Positions 1-9,889 of a stretch of 64,000 nucleotides of DNA are shown here, piece by piece. The DNA is from Rhodoferax koreense (GTDB lineage Bacteria; Pseudomonadota; Gammaproteobacteria; Burkholderiales; Burkholderiaceae_C), in NCBI RefSeq assembly GCF_001955695.1, contig NZ_CP019236.1, positions 930,001 through 994,000 on the forward strand, in the 5' to 3' direction. Below the pieces are notes generated by a model that did no database searches, was not told the origin of the DNA, and worked only from the letters and a program-made list of their open reading frames with translations. Numbering within the stretch: the stretch's first letter is position 1; every line of letters begins with the position of its first letter. The translations under genes were made by a program, and so were the position numbers.

Positions 1-522
1 GACCCGGTCATGCTGCCCAAGGGCTCGGTCAAGAGCGACTGGGAAGTCGAGCTCGGCGTGGTCATCGGCACCAAGGCGCGTTATGTGTCGCAGAAGGAGG
101 CGCTGAACTTCGTCGCCGGCTACTGCACCATCAACGACGTGAGCGAGCGCGAATACCAGATCGAACGCGGCGGCACCTGGGACAAGGGCAAGGGTTGCGA
201 CACCTTCGGCCCGATCGGCCCGTGGCTGGTCACGCGCGACGAAGTGCCGAATCCGCAGAAGCTCGACATGTGGCTCGACCTGAACGGCAAGCGCGTGCAG
301 ACCGGCAACACCAGGACCATGATCTTCAGCGTGGCCAAGATCGTGAGCTATGTCAGCCAGTTCATGACGCTGATGCCCGGTGACGTGATCACCACCGGCA
401 CGCCACCCGGCGTGGGCCTGGGCATGAAGCCGCCGCTGTACCTGAAGAAGGGCGACGTGATGACGCTCGGCATCCAGGGCCTGGGCGACCAGTCGCAGAC
501 CGTCGTGCCGTTCAAGCTGTAA
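1..522 (+). CDS. Fumarylacetoacetate hydrolase family protein, 5' truncated by window edge
   Basis: Only the C-terminal 173 codons are present; the reading frame is open from base 1 and ends with TAA at 520-522. The segment WEVELGVVIG near the start and GTPPGVGLG near the end are typical of the FAH fold, which uses a divalent metal to cleave or hydrate 2-oxo acids (fumarylpyruvate, 2-keto-4-pentenoate, acylpyruvates). Family members are about 280 residues, so roughly 100 are outside the window. Nearby maleylacetate reductase suggests aromatic ring-fission catabolism, but the exact substrate cannot be read from this fragment. Confidence 0.85.
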   Translation, partial: DPVMLPKGSVKSDWEVELGVVIGTKARYVSQKEALNFVAGYCTINDVSEREYQIERGGTWDKGKGCDTFGPIGPWLVTRDEVPNPQKLDMWLDLNGKRVQTGNTRTMIFSVAKIVSYVSQFMTLMPGDVITTGTPPGVGLGMKPPLYLKKGDVMTLGIQGLGDQSQTVVPFKL

Positions 523-545
523 GCCGGTCCTCGCGCACAAGCCAG

Positions 546-577
546 ACCGCCCCGCACTCGCGAGAGTGCGGGGCGGT
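546..577 (+). terminator. Rho-independent terminator
   Basis: A perfect 14-bp GC-rich stem (546-559 pairing with 564-577) with a GCGA tetraloop is followed by a short T run ending at 580. It lies 24 bases after the stop of the FAH-family gene and just before the convergent maleylacetate reductase stop, so it probably ends the plus-strand transcript. The reverse strand has A residues at 545-546 only, so bidirectional use is less clear. Confidence 0.9.
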
Positions 578-611
578 TTTCATTGGTGCTTGTGTCGCAT
601 GGATGACGGGC

Positions 612-1673
612 TCAGGTGGTTGGCGCCACGCCGTCGTAAGCGTTCTGCAGCAGCTGCCGCAGTGCCCGGGCCTCCACGGGGCGCGGATTCGGGTACTCGT
701 TCTCGACCGCGATGGCGCAGGCCCGGTCGAGGTCCTCGGCGCGCAGGCCAATGTCCTTCAAGGCCAGCGGCGCGCCGTTGTCGCGGGCCAGCGCAAAAAC
801 GGCCTGCGCGGCGTCCGTGCCGCCCAGGGCACGCGCGATGCGCTGCATGGCCCCGTCTGCCGCTGCGGCGTTGTAGGCCAGCACATGCGGCAGCACGATG
901 GTGTGGGTCTCGGCGTGCGGCAGGTTGAAGCTGCCGCCCAGCGTGTGGCACAGCTTGTGGTGCAGCCCCATGCCGACGCTGCCCAGCACCTTGCCGCACA
1001 GCCAAGTGCCGTAGAGCGCGTCGGCACGCGCCTGCAGGTCGCCGGGTGCCCGCCGGATGGCCGGCAGCGCGCGGCCCAGCGCCGCGATGCCTTCCTCGGC
1101 CAGCAGGCTGGCCACCGGGTTGCCGTTCGGCGCGTACAGGCCTTCGGCCGCATGGGCGATCGCATTGATGCCGCTGACCACCGACAGCCCCACCGGCAGG
1201 CCCAGCGAGAGCAGGGGGTCGTAGACCACGGTGCGTGGCAACACGCGCGGGTCGCGCCCGGTGCGCTTGATGCCGTCTTCGGTGAAGCCGTAGATCGGCG
1301 TCATCTCCGAGCCGGCGTAGGTGGTGGGTATGGCCAGGATCGGCAGACCCGAATCGAAGGCGATGGCCTTGCCCAGGCCGATGGTGGAGCCGCCGCCGAT
1401 GGCCACCGCGCAGTCGGCGCCGTACTGGGCGGCGAAGCGGCGCGCGGCCCGGGCGGTCTCGATGGGCACGTGCATCACTGCGGCGTCGAAGATGCCCGCC
1501 GCCCGGTGGCCCAGCAGGCCGGCCACCTGTTCCGCCTGGGGGCGCTGGTGCGGCGTGCACAGCACGATGGCGTTGCGAACGCCCATCGCATCGAGCTCGG
1601 CGGCGGTCTTGTGCAGCGTGCCGGCGCCGAACAGCACACGCTGCGGCTGGCTTTCGAAGGTGAAGGCGTGCAT
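612..1673 (-). CDS. Maleylacetate reductase (iron-type alcohol dehydrogenase family)
   Basis: A 353-residue protein that would reduce maleylacetate to 3-oxoadipate with NAD(P)H in chlorocatechol, hydroxyquinol or resorcinol degradation. The dinucleotide-binding run GGGSTIGLGKAIA, then PTTYAGSEMTPIYG, and the C-terminal HHKLCHTLGGSFNLPHAETH block match maleylacetate reductases within the Fe-ADH superfamily. The ATG at 1671-1673 is chosen because the frame upstream is not family-like. A broken Bug receptor gene ends 5 bases upstream on the same strand, and a LysR gene is divergent, the usual setting of an inducible aromatic-degradation operon. No ring-hydroxylating or ring-cleaving enzyme is visible here, so the upstream substrate is unknown. 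Confidence 0.85.
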   Translation of the reverse strand: MHAFTFESQPQRVLFGAGTLHKTAAELDAMGVRNAIVLCTPHQRPQAEQVAGLLGHRAAGIFDAAVMHVPIETARAARRFAAQYGADCAVAIGGGSTIGLGKAIAFDSGLPILAIPTTYAGSEMTPIYGFTEDGIKRTGRDPRVLPRTVVYDPLLSLGLPVGLSVVSGINAIAHAAEGLYAPNGNPVASLLAEEGIAALGRALPAIRRAPGDLQARADALYGTWLCGKVLGSVGMGLHHKLCHTLGGSFNLPHAETHTIVLPHVLAYNAAAADGAMQRIARALGGTDAAQAVFALARDNGAPLALKDIGLRAEDLDRACAIAVENEYPNPRPVEARALRQLLQNAYDGVAPTT

Positions 1674-1678
1674 GGTGG

Positions 1679-2056
1679 TCAACCCGCCTCGCGCAGCGTC
1701 ACGGCGGGCAGCTTGGGGTAGATGTGCTGCTCGGTGGCATACGAATCGAACACCATCGCCAGCGTGTAGCCGTCGGGCGAGCTGCGGACCACCGACGCCA
1801 TGCCGATGGTGCCGCCCGCACCGCCCCGGTTGTCGATGATCAGCGGCTCCTGGATCTGCCGGGCCACCTTGTCGACCGTGCGGCCGGCGGCGCACGGCAC
1901 CACCAGCGTGACGGCTTTGGACGGATGGGTCTGCGCCAGCGCGGCCGCCAGCAGCCCCGCGCCCGACACCGCACCCAGCGCCAGCCGACGCAGCAGCGGT
2001 GCCAGGGCCCGATGGAAGGGTGCGCGTGGGCTTGGTATTGTGTCCTGTGGATGCAT
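1679..2056 (-). pseudogene. Truncated tripartite tricarboxylate transporter substrate-binding protein (Bug/TctC) remnant
   Basis: This 125-residue frame begins with a signal-peptide-like stretch and continues into the first part of a Bug/TctC periplasmic receptor (TLVVPCAAG, IIDNRGGAGGTIG, SSPDGYTLAM). Family members are about 320 residues, so nearly two thirds of the mature protein is missing. The stretch between VARQIQ and EPLIIDNRG also looks about ten residues too short. The frame stops 5 bases before the maleylacetate reductase ATG, as if a deletion joined the fragment to that gene. An alternative ATG lies at 2068. It is unlikely to be a working receptor but may still carry the promoter and leader for the reductase. 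Confidence 0.7.
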
Positions 2057-2155
2057 CGTCGGATCCATGTGGTTCGCTGAGAGGCCGATACTATGCGCTG
2101 CGCGCCGGCCTGGAGACGCTGGCGCCTGCCAAATGCTTTTGCATGGGATGCACAA

Positions 2156-3085
2156 ATGGAATCGATCAAATTTGCCGAAAACCTTGCCATGTTCGTCGAC
2201 GTGGCGCAGGCCGGCAGCTTCTCCGCCGTGGCGCGGCGCAAGGGCCTGGTGGCGTCTTCGGTGGCGCGCCAGATCGACGCGCTGGAGTCCGATCTCAAGG
2301 TGGTGCTGTTCACCCGCTCGACGCGCGCGCTGGTGACGACCGACGCCGGCGAGCTGCTGTTGGCCCGCGCCGTGAAGATCCTGCACGCCATGAGCGATGT
2401 GCGCAGCGAAGTGGCGTCGCTCGACCGCAGCGTGCAGGGCCTGCTGCGCGTCGCCTGCGTGCCGGCTTTTGGGCGGCGCCACGTGGTGCCGCACCTGGGC
2501 AGCCTGTTCGCCAAACATCCCGGCCTGAGCGTCGAGCTCGAGTTGACCGAGCGTGCGGTCGATGCCGTGGTGGAGCGCTTCGACGTCGTCATCCGTGTTG
2601 GCGAGCAGCCCGACAGCAGCCTGGTGAGCCGGCGCATCGGCAGCCAGCGCTACATCATCGGCGCTTCGCCGGCCTACCTCGAGCGGTACGGCCGGCCGAC
2701 CCATTTCCATGAACTGTCGCGCCACCGGCTCATCGATCGGCAGCACAGCACCAGCATGCGTGGCTGGCGCGAGATCGAAGGCGACGGCGCCTGGCAGCCG
2801 TCCCAGTTCGCGCTCGAATGCGACGACTGCGATGCGCGCCGGCTGTCGGCCGCGCAGGGGCTGGGCATCGCGCTGATGCCGAACTGGGCGATCGGCGAAG
2901 ACCTGGCGGCCGGCCGGCTGGTGGCGCTCGACCTCGCGGGCGCACCGCCCCAGCCCGAGTCGGGCATCTACCTCCTGCGCGCCGCGCCGCGCGCGAACTC
3001 GAGAACGCGGGCGTTCACGCAGCACCTGATCGGCAGCATCGGCCGCTCGGCGAGCTGGATCCAGGACGCCGCCAACGCGGCCTGA
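2156..3085 (+). CDS. LysR family transcriptional regulator
   Basis: A 309-residue protein with an N-terminal winged helix-turn-helix (FVDVAQAGSFSAVARRKGLV followed by SVARQIDALE) and a LysR-type effector-binding domain. The start is placed at the ATG MESIKFAENL, at the normal distance before the HTH; the frame is open further upstream but that part is not family-like. It is divergent from the Bug remnant and maleylacetate reductase with about 100 bases between the starts, so it probably controls that unit and itself. The inducer is not deducible. Confidence 0.88.
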   Translation: MESIKFAENLAMFVDVAQAGSFSAVARRKGLVASSVARQIDALESDLKVVLFTRSTRALVTTDAGELLLARAVKILHAMSDVRSEVASLDRSVQGLLRVACVPAFGRRHVVPHLGSLFAKHPGLSVELELTERAVDAVVERFDVVIRVGEQPDSSLVSRRIGSQRYIIGASPAYLERYGRPTHFHELSRHRLIDRQHSTSMRGWREIEGDGAWQPSQFALECDDCDARRLSAAQGLGIALMPNWAIGEDLAAGRLVALDLAGAPPQPESGIYLLRAAPRANSRTRAFTQHLIGSIGRSASWIQDAANAA

Positions 3086-3186
3086 GGCAGGGCCTCTGGC
3101 GCGCGTCGGCATCAGGGTTTTCACTGATTCCGAAGGCTTTCTCGCTTCTGGCGTGCGCCACATTCACCCACGCAAGCGGATTTGCT

Positions 3187-3218
3187 GCAAAATAGCACGA
3201 CCGTTCGTTTTATTTTGC
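3187..3218. promoter_or_regulatory. Palindromic operator upstream of tetR and the beta-oxidation operon
   Basis: Two 16-base half-sites, gcaaaatagcacgacc and gttcgttttattttgc, form an imperfect inverted repeat matching at 13 of 16 pairs, with a central ACGA-N4-TCGT core. It ends 10 bases before the TetR ATG. Position and symmetry suit autorepression by the TetR protein encoded next. The AT-rich half-sites may overlap promoter elements. That TetR repressors of acyl-CoA operons bind such sites is family knowledge; binding here is inferred. Confidence 0.6.
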
Positions 3219-3228
3219 TAACCCTCCC

Positions 3229-3987
3229 ATGTCTGCCTCCGCCTTGTCCGCATCCCCCGCCAAGCCGCCCCGTGCCGAGGCCGGCGGCGTGGACAACCGC
3301 GCCCTGCTCAAGGGCCGGCAGACCAAGGCGGCGATCATCGACGCGGCGCTCGCCCTGGCCAGCCACATCGGGCTCGAGGGCCTGAGCATCGGCGCGCTGG
3401 CCGAGGTCACGCAGATGAGCAAATCCGGCGTCTTCGCGCATTTCGGTTCGCGCGAGGAGCTGCAGATCTCCGTCATCCGCGAGTATTTCCGCCGTTTCGA
3501 GGCCGAGGTGTTCTACCCGGCCATGCGTGCCCGGCGTGGCCTGCCGCGCGTGCGCGCGCTGTTCGCCAACTGGATGAAGCAGGTGGCCATCGAGCTGCAG
3601 TCGGGCTGCATCTTCATCAGCGGCGCGGTGGAGTTCGACGACCGGCCCGGCATCGTGCGCGATGCGCTGGTGGGCTCGGTCAGCACCTGGCTGGCGGCGA
3701 TGAACCGCGCCGTCGTGCAGGCCCAGGAACTCGGCGAACTGCGCGCCGATGCCGACGAGCGGCAGATTGCCTTCGAGATCCACGGCCTGATCCTGGCGCT
3801 GCACTACGAAGCCCGCTTCCTGAAGCACCCCGGTGCGGTCGAACGCGCGAACGTGGGCTTCGCCAGCATCCTGGCGCGCCATGGCGCGTCCGAAGAGGCG
3901 TTGTCCCCCGTGCCATCCATTCCGAAGAAGACGGCCCCGCGCCGTGTTAGCAAATCCATTCCAACCCCATCGAGCCCCAAGGAGTAA
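3229..3987 (+). CDS. TetR/AcrR family repressor of the fatty-acid degradation operon
   Basis: A 252-residue protein whose HTH sits near residues 40-80 (AAIIDAALALASHIG, LSIGALAEVTQMSKSGVFAHF), followed by an all-helical ligand domain. It begins right after the palindrome at 3187-3218 and ends 4 bases before the acyl-CoA dehydrogenase ATG, so it is the first gene of the operon. By analogy with other TetR repressors leading acyl-CoA dehydrogenase genes, the ligand is probably a long-chain acyl-CoA. The last 25 residues are basic, proline-rich and probably disordered. Confidence 0.87.
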   Translation: MSASALSASPAKPPRAEAGGVDNRALLKGRQTKAAIIDAALALASHIGLEGLSIGALAEVTQMSKSGVFAHFGSREELQISVIREYFRRFEAEVFYPAMRARRGLPRVRALFANWMKQVAIELQSGCIFISGAVEFDDRPGIVRDALVGSVSTWLAAMNRAVVQAQELGELRADADERQIAFEIHGLILALHYEARFLKHPGAVERANVGFASILARHGASEEALSPVPSIPKKTAPRRVSKSIPTPSSPKE

Positions 3988-3991
3988 GACC

Positions 3992-5788
3992 ATGCCGACC
4001 TACACGCCGCCCCTGCGCGACATGCAATTCGTGATGCACGAGGTGCTGCACGTCACCGACGAATTCAAGGCCATGCCGCGCCATGCGGAAGTCGACGTGG
4101 ACACCATCAATGCCGTGCTCGAGGAGGGCAGCAAGTTCGCGGTGGACGTGATCTTCCCGCTCAACATCAGCGGCGATGAAGAAGGCTGCGTGCTCGACAA
4201 GACCACGCACGAAGTCACCACGCCCAATGGCTTCAAGCAGGCGTTCAAGCAATACGCCGAAGGCGGCTGGCCGGCGCTGGCGTGCGATCCGGAATACGGC
4301 GGCCAGGGCCTGCCGATCGTGGTGAACCAGTGCTTCTACGAGATGCTGAACTCGGCCAACCAGGCCTGGACCATGTACCCCGGCCTGACTCACGGCGCCT
4401 ACGAGGCCCTGCATGCGCACGGCACCGAAGCGCAGAAGAAGACCTATTTGCCCAAGCTCACCAGTGGCGAATGGACCGGCACCATGTGCCTGACCGAGCC
4501 GCACTGCGGCACCGACCTGGGCCTGCTGCGCACCAAGGCCGAACCCCAGGCCGACGGCAGCTACAAGATCACCGGCAACAAGATCTTCATCAGCGCGGGC
4601 GAACACGACCTGGTGAGCAACATCGTGCACCTGGTGCTGGCCCGCCTGCCGGATGCGCCCCAGGGTAGCAAGGGCATCAGCCTGTTCATCGTGCCCAAGT
4701 TCAGCGTCAAGGCCGATGGCTCGCTGGGCGAGCGCAACGGCGTGTACTGCGGCGGGCTGGAGCACAAGATGGGCATCCACGGCAATGCCACGGCGCAGAT
4801 CGTGCTCGACGGCGCCATCGGCACCATGGTCGGCCAGCCCAACAAGGGCCTGCAGGCGATGTTCGTGATGATGAACGCCGCGCGCATCGGCGTGGGCATG
4901 CAGTCGCTCGGCCTGACCGAAGTCGCCTACCAGAACGCGCTGGCCTATGCCAAGGACCGCATCCAGGGGCGTTCGCTCACCGGGCCGAAGGACAAGACCA
5001 AGCCGGCTGACAGCATCATCCACCACCCCGACGTGCGCAAGATGCTGCTCACCGCCAAGGCGTATGCCGAAGGCGGCCGCGCGCTGAGCCTGTACTGCGC
5101 GATGCTGATCGACCGCGAACTGCACCACCCCGACGCCAAGGTGCGCAAGGACGCCGAGGAAATGGTCGCGCTGCTCACGCCGATCGTGAAGGCCTTCATC
5201 ACCGACAACGGCCACATCGCCACCAACGCCTGCATGCAGGTCTTCGGCGGCCACGGCTTCATCAAGGAATGGGGCATGGAGCAGTTCGTGCGCGACAACC
5301 GCATCAACATGATCTACGAGGGCACCAACACCATCCAGTCGCTCGACCTGCTGGGCCGCAAGGTGCTGGGCAACAACGGCGCCACGCTGAAGAAGTTCGG
5401 CAAACTCGTCGGCGCGCTGGTGGAAGAAGAAGGCGTGAACGAGAAGATGGCCGAGTTCATCAACCCGCTGGCCTACCTGGGCGACCAGATGACGAAGTTC
5501 ACCACGGAGCTCGGCTTCAAGGGCTTCCAGAATCCCGACGAAGTCGGCGCCGCGGCCGTGGACTACCTGCGCGTGGCCGGCCACCTGGTGTTCGGCTACT
5601 TCTGGGCGCGCATGGCCCAGGTGGCGCTGCGCGAAATCGCCAATGGCAACACCGACCCGTTCTACCAGGCCAAGGTGCAGACCGCGCGGTTCTACTTCGC
5701 CAAGCTGTTCCCCGAGACCGCCACGCTGATGCGCACCGCGCGTGCCGGCAGCGCCGCGCTGATGAACACCGATGCTGCGCTGGCCTGA
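3992..5788 (+). CDS. Acyl-CoA dehydrogenase, about 600-residue class
   Basis: A 598-residue FAD enzyme that would carry out the first oxidation of beta-oxidation. Visible motifs are the flavin/substrate segment GTMCLTEPHCGTDLG, the AIGTMVGQPNKGLQAMF hinge and the C-terminal MIYEGTNTIQSLDLLGRKVL. Length and C-terminal extension fit the FadE/DmdC-like class found in Comamonadaceae rather than the 380-residue short-chain class. The ATG at 3992 follows GGAG by about 7 bases; the open frame upstream overlaps tetR and is not used. Chain-length preference is unknown. A methylthiopropionyl-CoA dehydrogenase label is sometimes given to this class but has no special support here. Confidence 0.92.
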   Translation: MPTYTPPLRDMQFVMHEVLHVTDEFKAMPRHAEVDVDTINAVLEEGSKFAVDVIFPLNISGDEEGCVLDKTTHEVTTPNGFKQAFKQYAEGGWPALACDPEYGGQGLPIVVNQCFYEMLNSANQAWTMYPGLTHGAYEALHAHGTEAQKKTYLPKLTSGEWTGTMCLTEPHCGTDLGLLRTKAEPQADGSYKITGNKIFISAGEHDLVSNIVHLVLARLPDAPQGSKGISLFIVPKFSVKADGSLGERNGVYCGGLEHKMGIHGNATAQIVLDGAIGTMVGQPNKGLQAMFVMMNAARIGVGMQSLGLTEVAYQNALAYAKDRIQGRSLTGPKDKTKPADSIIHHPDVRKMLLTAKAYAEGGRALSLYCAMLIDRELHHPDAKVRKDAEEMVALLTPIVKAFITDNGHIATNACMQVFGGHGFIKEWGMEQFVRDNRINMIYEGTNTIQSLDLLGRKVLGNNGATLKKFGKLVGALVEEEGVNEKMAEFINPLAYLGDQMTKFTTELGFKGFQNPDEVGAAAVDYLRVAGHLVFGYFWARMAQVALREIANGNTDPFYQAKVQTARFYFAKLFPETATLMRTARAGSAALMNTDAALA

Positions 5789-5818
5789 GCCTTGAGATAA
5801 AAACACATGGAGACGCAG

Positions 5819-5853
5819 ATGCATAAAGCGCTGATAGCTATTATTTTGGGAGC
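5819..5853 (-). repeat. AT-rich TAGCTAT repeat, copy 1, inside a signal-peptide coding region
   Basis: Read on the minus strand this segment contains CAAAATAATAGCTATCAGCG followed by CTTTATGCAT. It shares the TAGCTAT core and flanking A/T run and GCGC with 54361-54397 and 62335-62391. It encodes the start codon and hydrophobic core of the DUF2147 protein. It lies in the opposite orientation, relative to its host gene, to the copy in dsbD. Confidence 0.65.
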
Positions 5854-6253
5854 GACTTCGGCGGCGAGCCAGGCCCAGATGTCGCCCGTGGGCGACTGGC
5901 AGACCACCGACGAGAAAACCGGCGAGCTCAAGTCGCAGATCCACATTGCCGAGGCCGGCGGCGTATTGACCGGCCGCATCGACAAGCTGTTGCGCAAGGA
6001 GGCGAAGCAGGACGCGGTCTGTGTGGAATGCAGCGACGACCGCAAGGACAAGCCGATGCTCGGGCTCGAGATCATCCGCGGCGCGAAGAAGGCCGAGGGG
6101 AAGGACGTGTGGGAAGACGGCAAGATCCTCGATCCCGAAAACGGCAAGACCTACACGCTGCGTCTCACGCCGATCGAAGGCGGCAAGAAGCTCGAAGTGC
6201 GCGGCTATATCGGTCCGTTCTTCCGTAACCAGACCTGGACCCGCGTCCCTTAA
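5819..6253 (+). CDS. DUF2147 family exported protein
   Basis: A 144-residue protein with a short signal peptide (MHKALIAIILG, then an AxAQ-type cleavage region) and a DUF2147 body (PVGDWQTTDEKTGELKSQI, IRGAKK, YTLRLTPIEGGKKLEVRGYI). The ATG at 5819 is preferred to the in-frame ATG at 5807 because GGAG at 5809-5812 is spaced six bases from it. Function in the family is poorly known; its place inside a beta-oxidation operon is common in related genomes. The start codon and hydrophobic core are encoded by a copy of a dispersed AT-rich repeat (5819-5853), so the secretion signal may have been acquired from it. Confidence 0.85.
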   Translation: MHKALIAIILGATSAASQAQMSPVGDWQTTDEKTGELKSQIHIAEAGGVLTGRIDKLLRKEAKQDAVCVECSDDRKDKPMLGLEIIRGAKKAEGKDVWEDGKILDPENGKTYTLRLTPIEGGKKLEVRGYIGPFFRNQTWTRVP

Positions 6254-6268
6254 TTTTCAGGAACAGAC

Positions 6269-8668
6269 ATGTCTCGATTCCAAGTCAAGAAAGTCGCCGT
6301 GCTCGGCGCAGGCGTGATGGGCGCGCAGATCGCGGCGCACCTCGTGAACGTCAAGGTGCCGGTGATCCTGTTCGACCTCCCGGCGAAGGAAGGCCCGAAG
6401 AACGGCATCGTGACCAGAGCCATCGATGGATTGAAGAAACTCAAACCCGCGCCGTTGGCCGTGGCCGATGATGCGGCGCTGATCCAGGCCGCCAACTACG
6501 AGGAACACCTCGACCTGCTGAAGGACTGCGACCTGGTGATCGAAGCCATCGCCGAACGCATGGACTGGAAGCTCGATCTGTACAAGAAGATCGCACCTTT
6601 CGTTGCAGCCCATGCGATCGTGGCCTCGAACACGTCCGGCCTGAGCATCACCAAGCTCAGCGAGGCCCTGCCCGAAGACATCCAACCGCGTTTCTGCGGC
6701 ATCCATTTCTTCAACCCGCCGCGCTATATGTATTTGGTGGAGTTGATCGCCACGCCCACGACACAGCCGAAGATCCTCGACGACCTGGAAACCTTCGTCA
6801 CCAGCGGCCTGGGCAAGGGCGTGGTGCGCGCCAAGGACACGCCGAACTTCATCGCCAACCGCGTCGGCATCGCCGGCATGCTGGCCACGATGCAGGAGGC
6901 GGAAAACTTCGGCCTGACCTACGACGTGGTCGACGACCTCACCGGCAAGAAGCTCGGCCGGGCGAGTTCGGGCACCTTCCGCACCGCCGACGTGGTGGGG
7001 CTGGACACCATGGCCCACGTGGTGAAGACGCTGCAGGACAACCTGAGTGCAGACACCGACCCGTTCTACGCCAGCTACGGCACGCCCGAGGTATTGAAGA
7101 CCCTGCTGGAGATGAAGAACCTGGGCCAGAAGAGCAAGGCCGGCTTCTACAAGAAGGTCGGGCGCGACGTGCTGCGGTTCGATCTGGCCAGCAAGGACTA
7201 CGTGGCAGGCGGCCAGAAGTCCGACGAGGTCTACGCGCGCATGCTCAGGAAGCCCGCGGCGGAGCGCCTCCAGCTGTTGCGCGAGAGCGAAGGCCCGCAA
7301 GGCCAATTCCTGTGGGCCATTCTGCGCAACAGCTTCCACTATGCGGCCGTGCACCTGGCCGACATCGCCGACACCGCGCGCGACGTGGATTTCGCGATGC
7401 GCTGGGGCTTCGGCATGAAGCAGGGCCCGTTCGAGTTGTGGCAGGAAGCCGGTTGGCTGCAGGTGGCCGAATGGATCAAGGCCGACATCGCCGCCGGCAA
7501 GACGATTTCCGACGCGCCGCTGCCCGACTGGGTGTTCAGCGGCAAGGTCGTGGGCGCGGGCGGCGTGCACACGGCCGAGGGTTCGTTCAACCCGACGACC
7601 CAGGCCTTCGAGCCGCGCCGCGTCCTGCCCGTGCATGCGCGGCAACTGTTCCCCGAGGCCGTGCTCGGCAGCCAGGCGCAGGGTTTCGAGACCGCGGGCA
7701 AGACGGTGTACGAGGACAAGGGCATCCGCCTGTGGAGCCTGGATGGCGACGTGCTCATCGCCAGCCTCAAGACCAAGATGCACGCCATCAGCCCTGAAGT
7801 CGCCGAAGGCCTCCAGCAAGCCGTGGACCTCGCCGAGCAAAGCTACCAGGGGCTGGTGATCTGGTCGGGCGACGAACCCTTCAGCGCCGGCGCCGACCTG
7901 CAGGCCATGCTGCCAGCATTCATGGCCGTGGGCGTCTCCGCCATCGACGAGGCCGAACACCACTTGCAGCAGACCATGCTCAAGCTGCGCTATGCCAGCG
8001 TGCCGGTGATCTCCGCCATCCGTGGCCTGGCCCTGGGCGGGGGCTGCGAGATGGCCGTGCATTCGGCGCGCCGCGTGGTGGCGATGGAGAGCTACATCGG
8101 CCTGGTGGAAGTCGGCGTGGGCCTCGTGCCCGGTGCCGGTGGCCTGGCCTACATCGCGCGCCGTGCCGCCGAGAATGCGGCCAGCTCGACCGACAAGGAC
8201 ATCCTGAAATTCCTCACCGAAGGCTTCACCGCCGCGGCCATGGCCAAGGTCGGCACGAGTGCGCTCGAGTCGCGCCAGCTCGGCTACCTGCTGGACAGTG
8301 ACATCGTTGTCCCGAACAAGGACGAGTTGCTGTTCGTTGCGCTGAACGAGGCCCGCGCCATGTTCACCGCCGGCTACCGCGCGCCGCTGCGCCGCCCCTT
8401 CCCGGTGGCGGGACGCTCGGCCAAGGCCACGATCCAGGGGCAACTGGTCAACATGCGCGACGGTGGCTTCATCAGCCAGCACGATTTCCACATTGCCAGC
8501 CTGATCGCCGGCGTGGTGACGGGCGGCGACGTGGACGCGAACACCCTGGTGACCGAGGAATACCTGATGACGCTGGAGCGGCGTGCGTTCTGCGCGCTGC
8601 TCACGCACCCGAAGACCCAGGAACGCATCATGGGCATGTTGTCCACCGGCAAGCCGCTGAGGAACTAA
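6269..8668 (+). CDS. Bifunctional 3-hydroxyacyl-CoA dehydrogenase / enoyl-CoA hydratase
   Basis: A 799-residue multifunctional enzyme that would hydrate enoyl-CoA and oxidise 3-hydroxyacyl-CoA. The dehydrogenase comes first: Rossmann motif VAVLGAGVMGAQIA near residue 10, then FCGIHFFNPPRYM and the C-terminal helical domain near residues 180-290. The crotonase domain is at the C-terminal half (AIRGLALGGGCEMAV, VEVGVGLVPGAGG). This order is that of FadN-like proteins, the reverse of E. coli FadB. AGGAA precedes the ATG, and the thiolase gene starts two bases after the stop, giving the usual alpha/beta pair. Confidence 0.92.
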   Translation: MSRFQVKKVAVLGAGVMGAQIAAHLVNVKVPVILFDLPAKEGPKNGIVTRAIDGLKKLKPAPLAVADDAALIQAANYEEHLDLLKDCDLVIEAIAERMDWKLDLYKKIAPFVAAHAIVASNTSGLSITKLSEALPEDIQPRFCGIHFFNPPRYMYLVELIATPTTQPKILDDLETFVTSGLGKGVVRAKDTPNFIANRVGIAGMLATMQEAENFGLTYDVVDDLTGKKLGRASSGTFRTADVVGLDTMAHVVKTLQDNLSADTDPFYASYGTPEVLKTLLEMKNLGQKSKAGFYKKVGRDVLRFDLASKDYVAGGQKSDEVYARMLRKPAAERLQLLRESEGPQGQFLWAILRNSFHYAAVHLADIADTARDVDFAMRWGFGMKQGPFELWQEAGWLQVAEWIKADIAAGKTISDAPLPDWVFSGKVVGAGGVHTAEGSFNPTTQAFEPRRVLPVHARQLFPEAVLGSQAQGFETAGKTVYEDKGIRLWSLDGDVLIASLKTKMHAISPEVAEGLQQAVDLAEQSYQGLVIWSGDEPFSAGADLQAMLPAFMAVGVSAIDEAEHHLQQTMLKLRYASVPVISAIRGLALGGGCEMAVHSARRVVAMESYIGLVEVGVGLVPGAGGLAYIARRAAENAASSTDKDILKFLTEGFTAAAMAKVGTSALESRQLGYLLDSDIVVPNKDELLFVALNEARAMFTAGYRAPLRRPFPVAGRSAKATIQGQLVNMRDGGFISQHDFHIASLIAGVVTGGDVDANTLVTEEYLMTLERRAFCALLTHPKTQERIMGMLSTGKPLRN

Positions 8669-8670
8669 TC

Positions 8671-9879
<1,209 letters not shown>

Positions 9880-9889
9880 GCGGGCGGCC

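Noticed and set aside
6257..8608. 783-codon antisense frame over the bifunctional beta-oxidation enzyme
   Set aside because: Histidine/glycine/alanine-rich shadow with no family motifs; the plus-strand gene is unambiguous.
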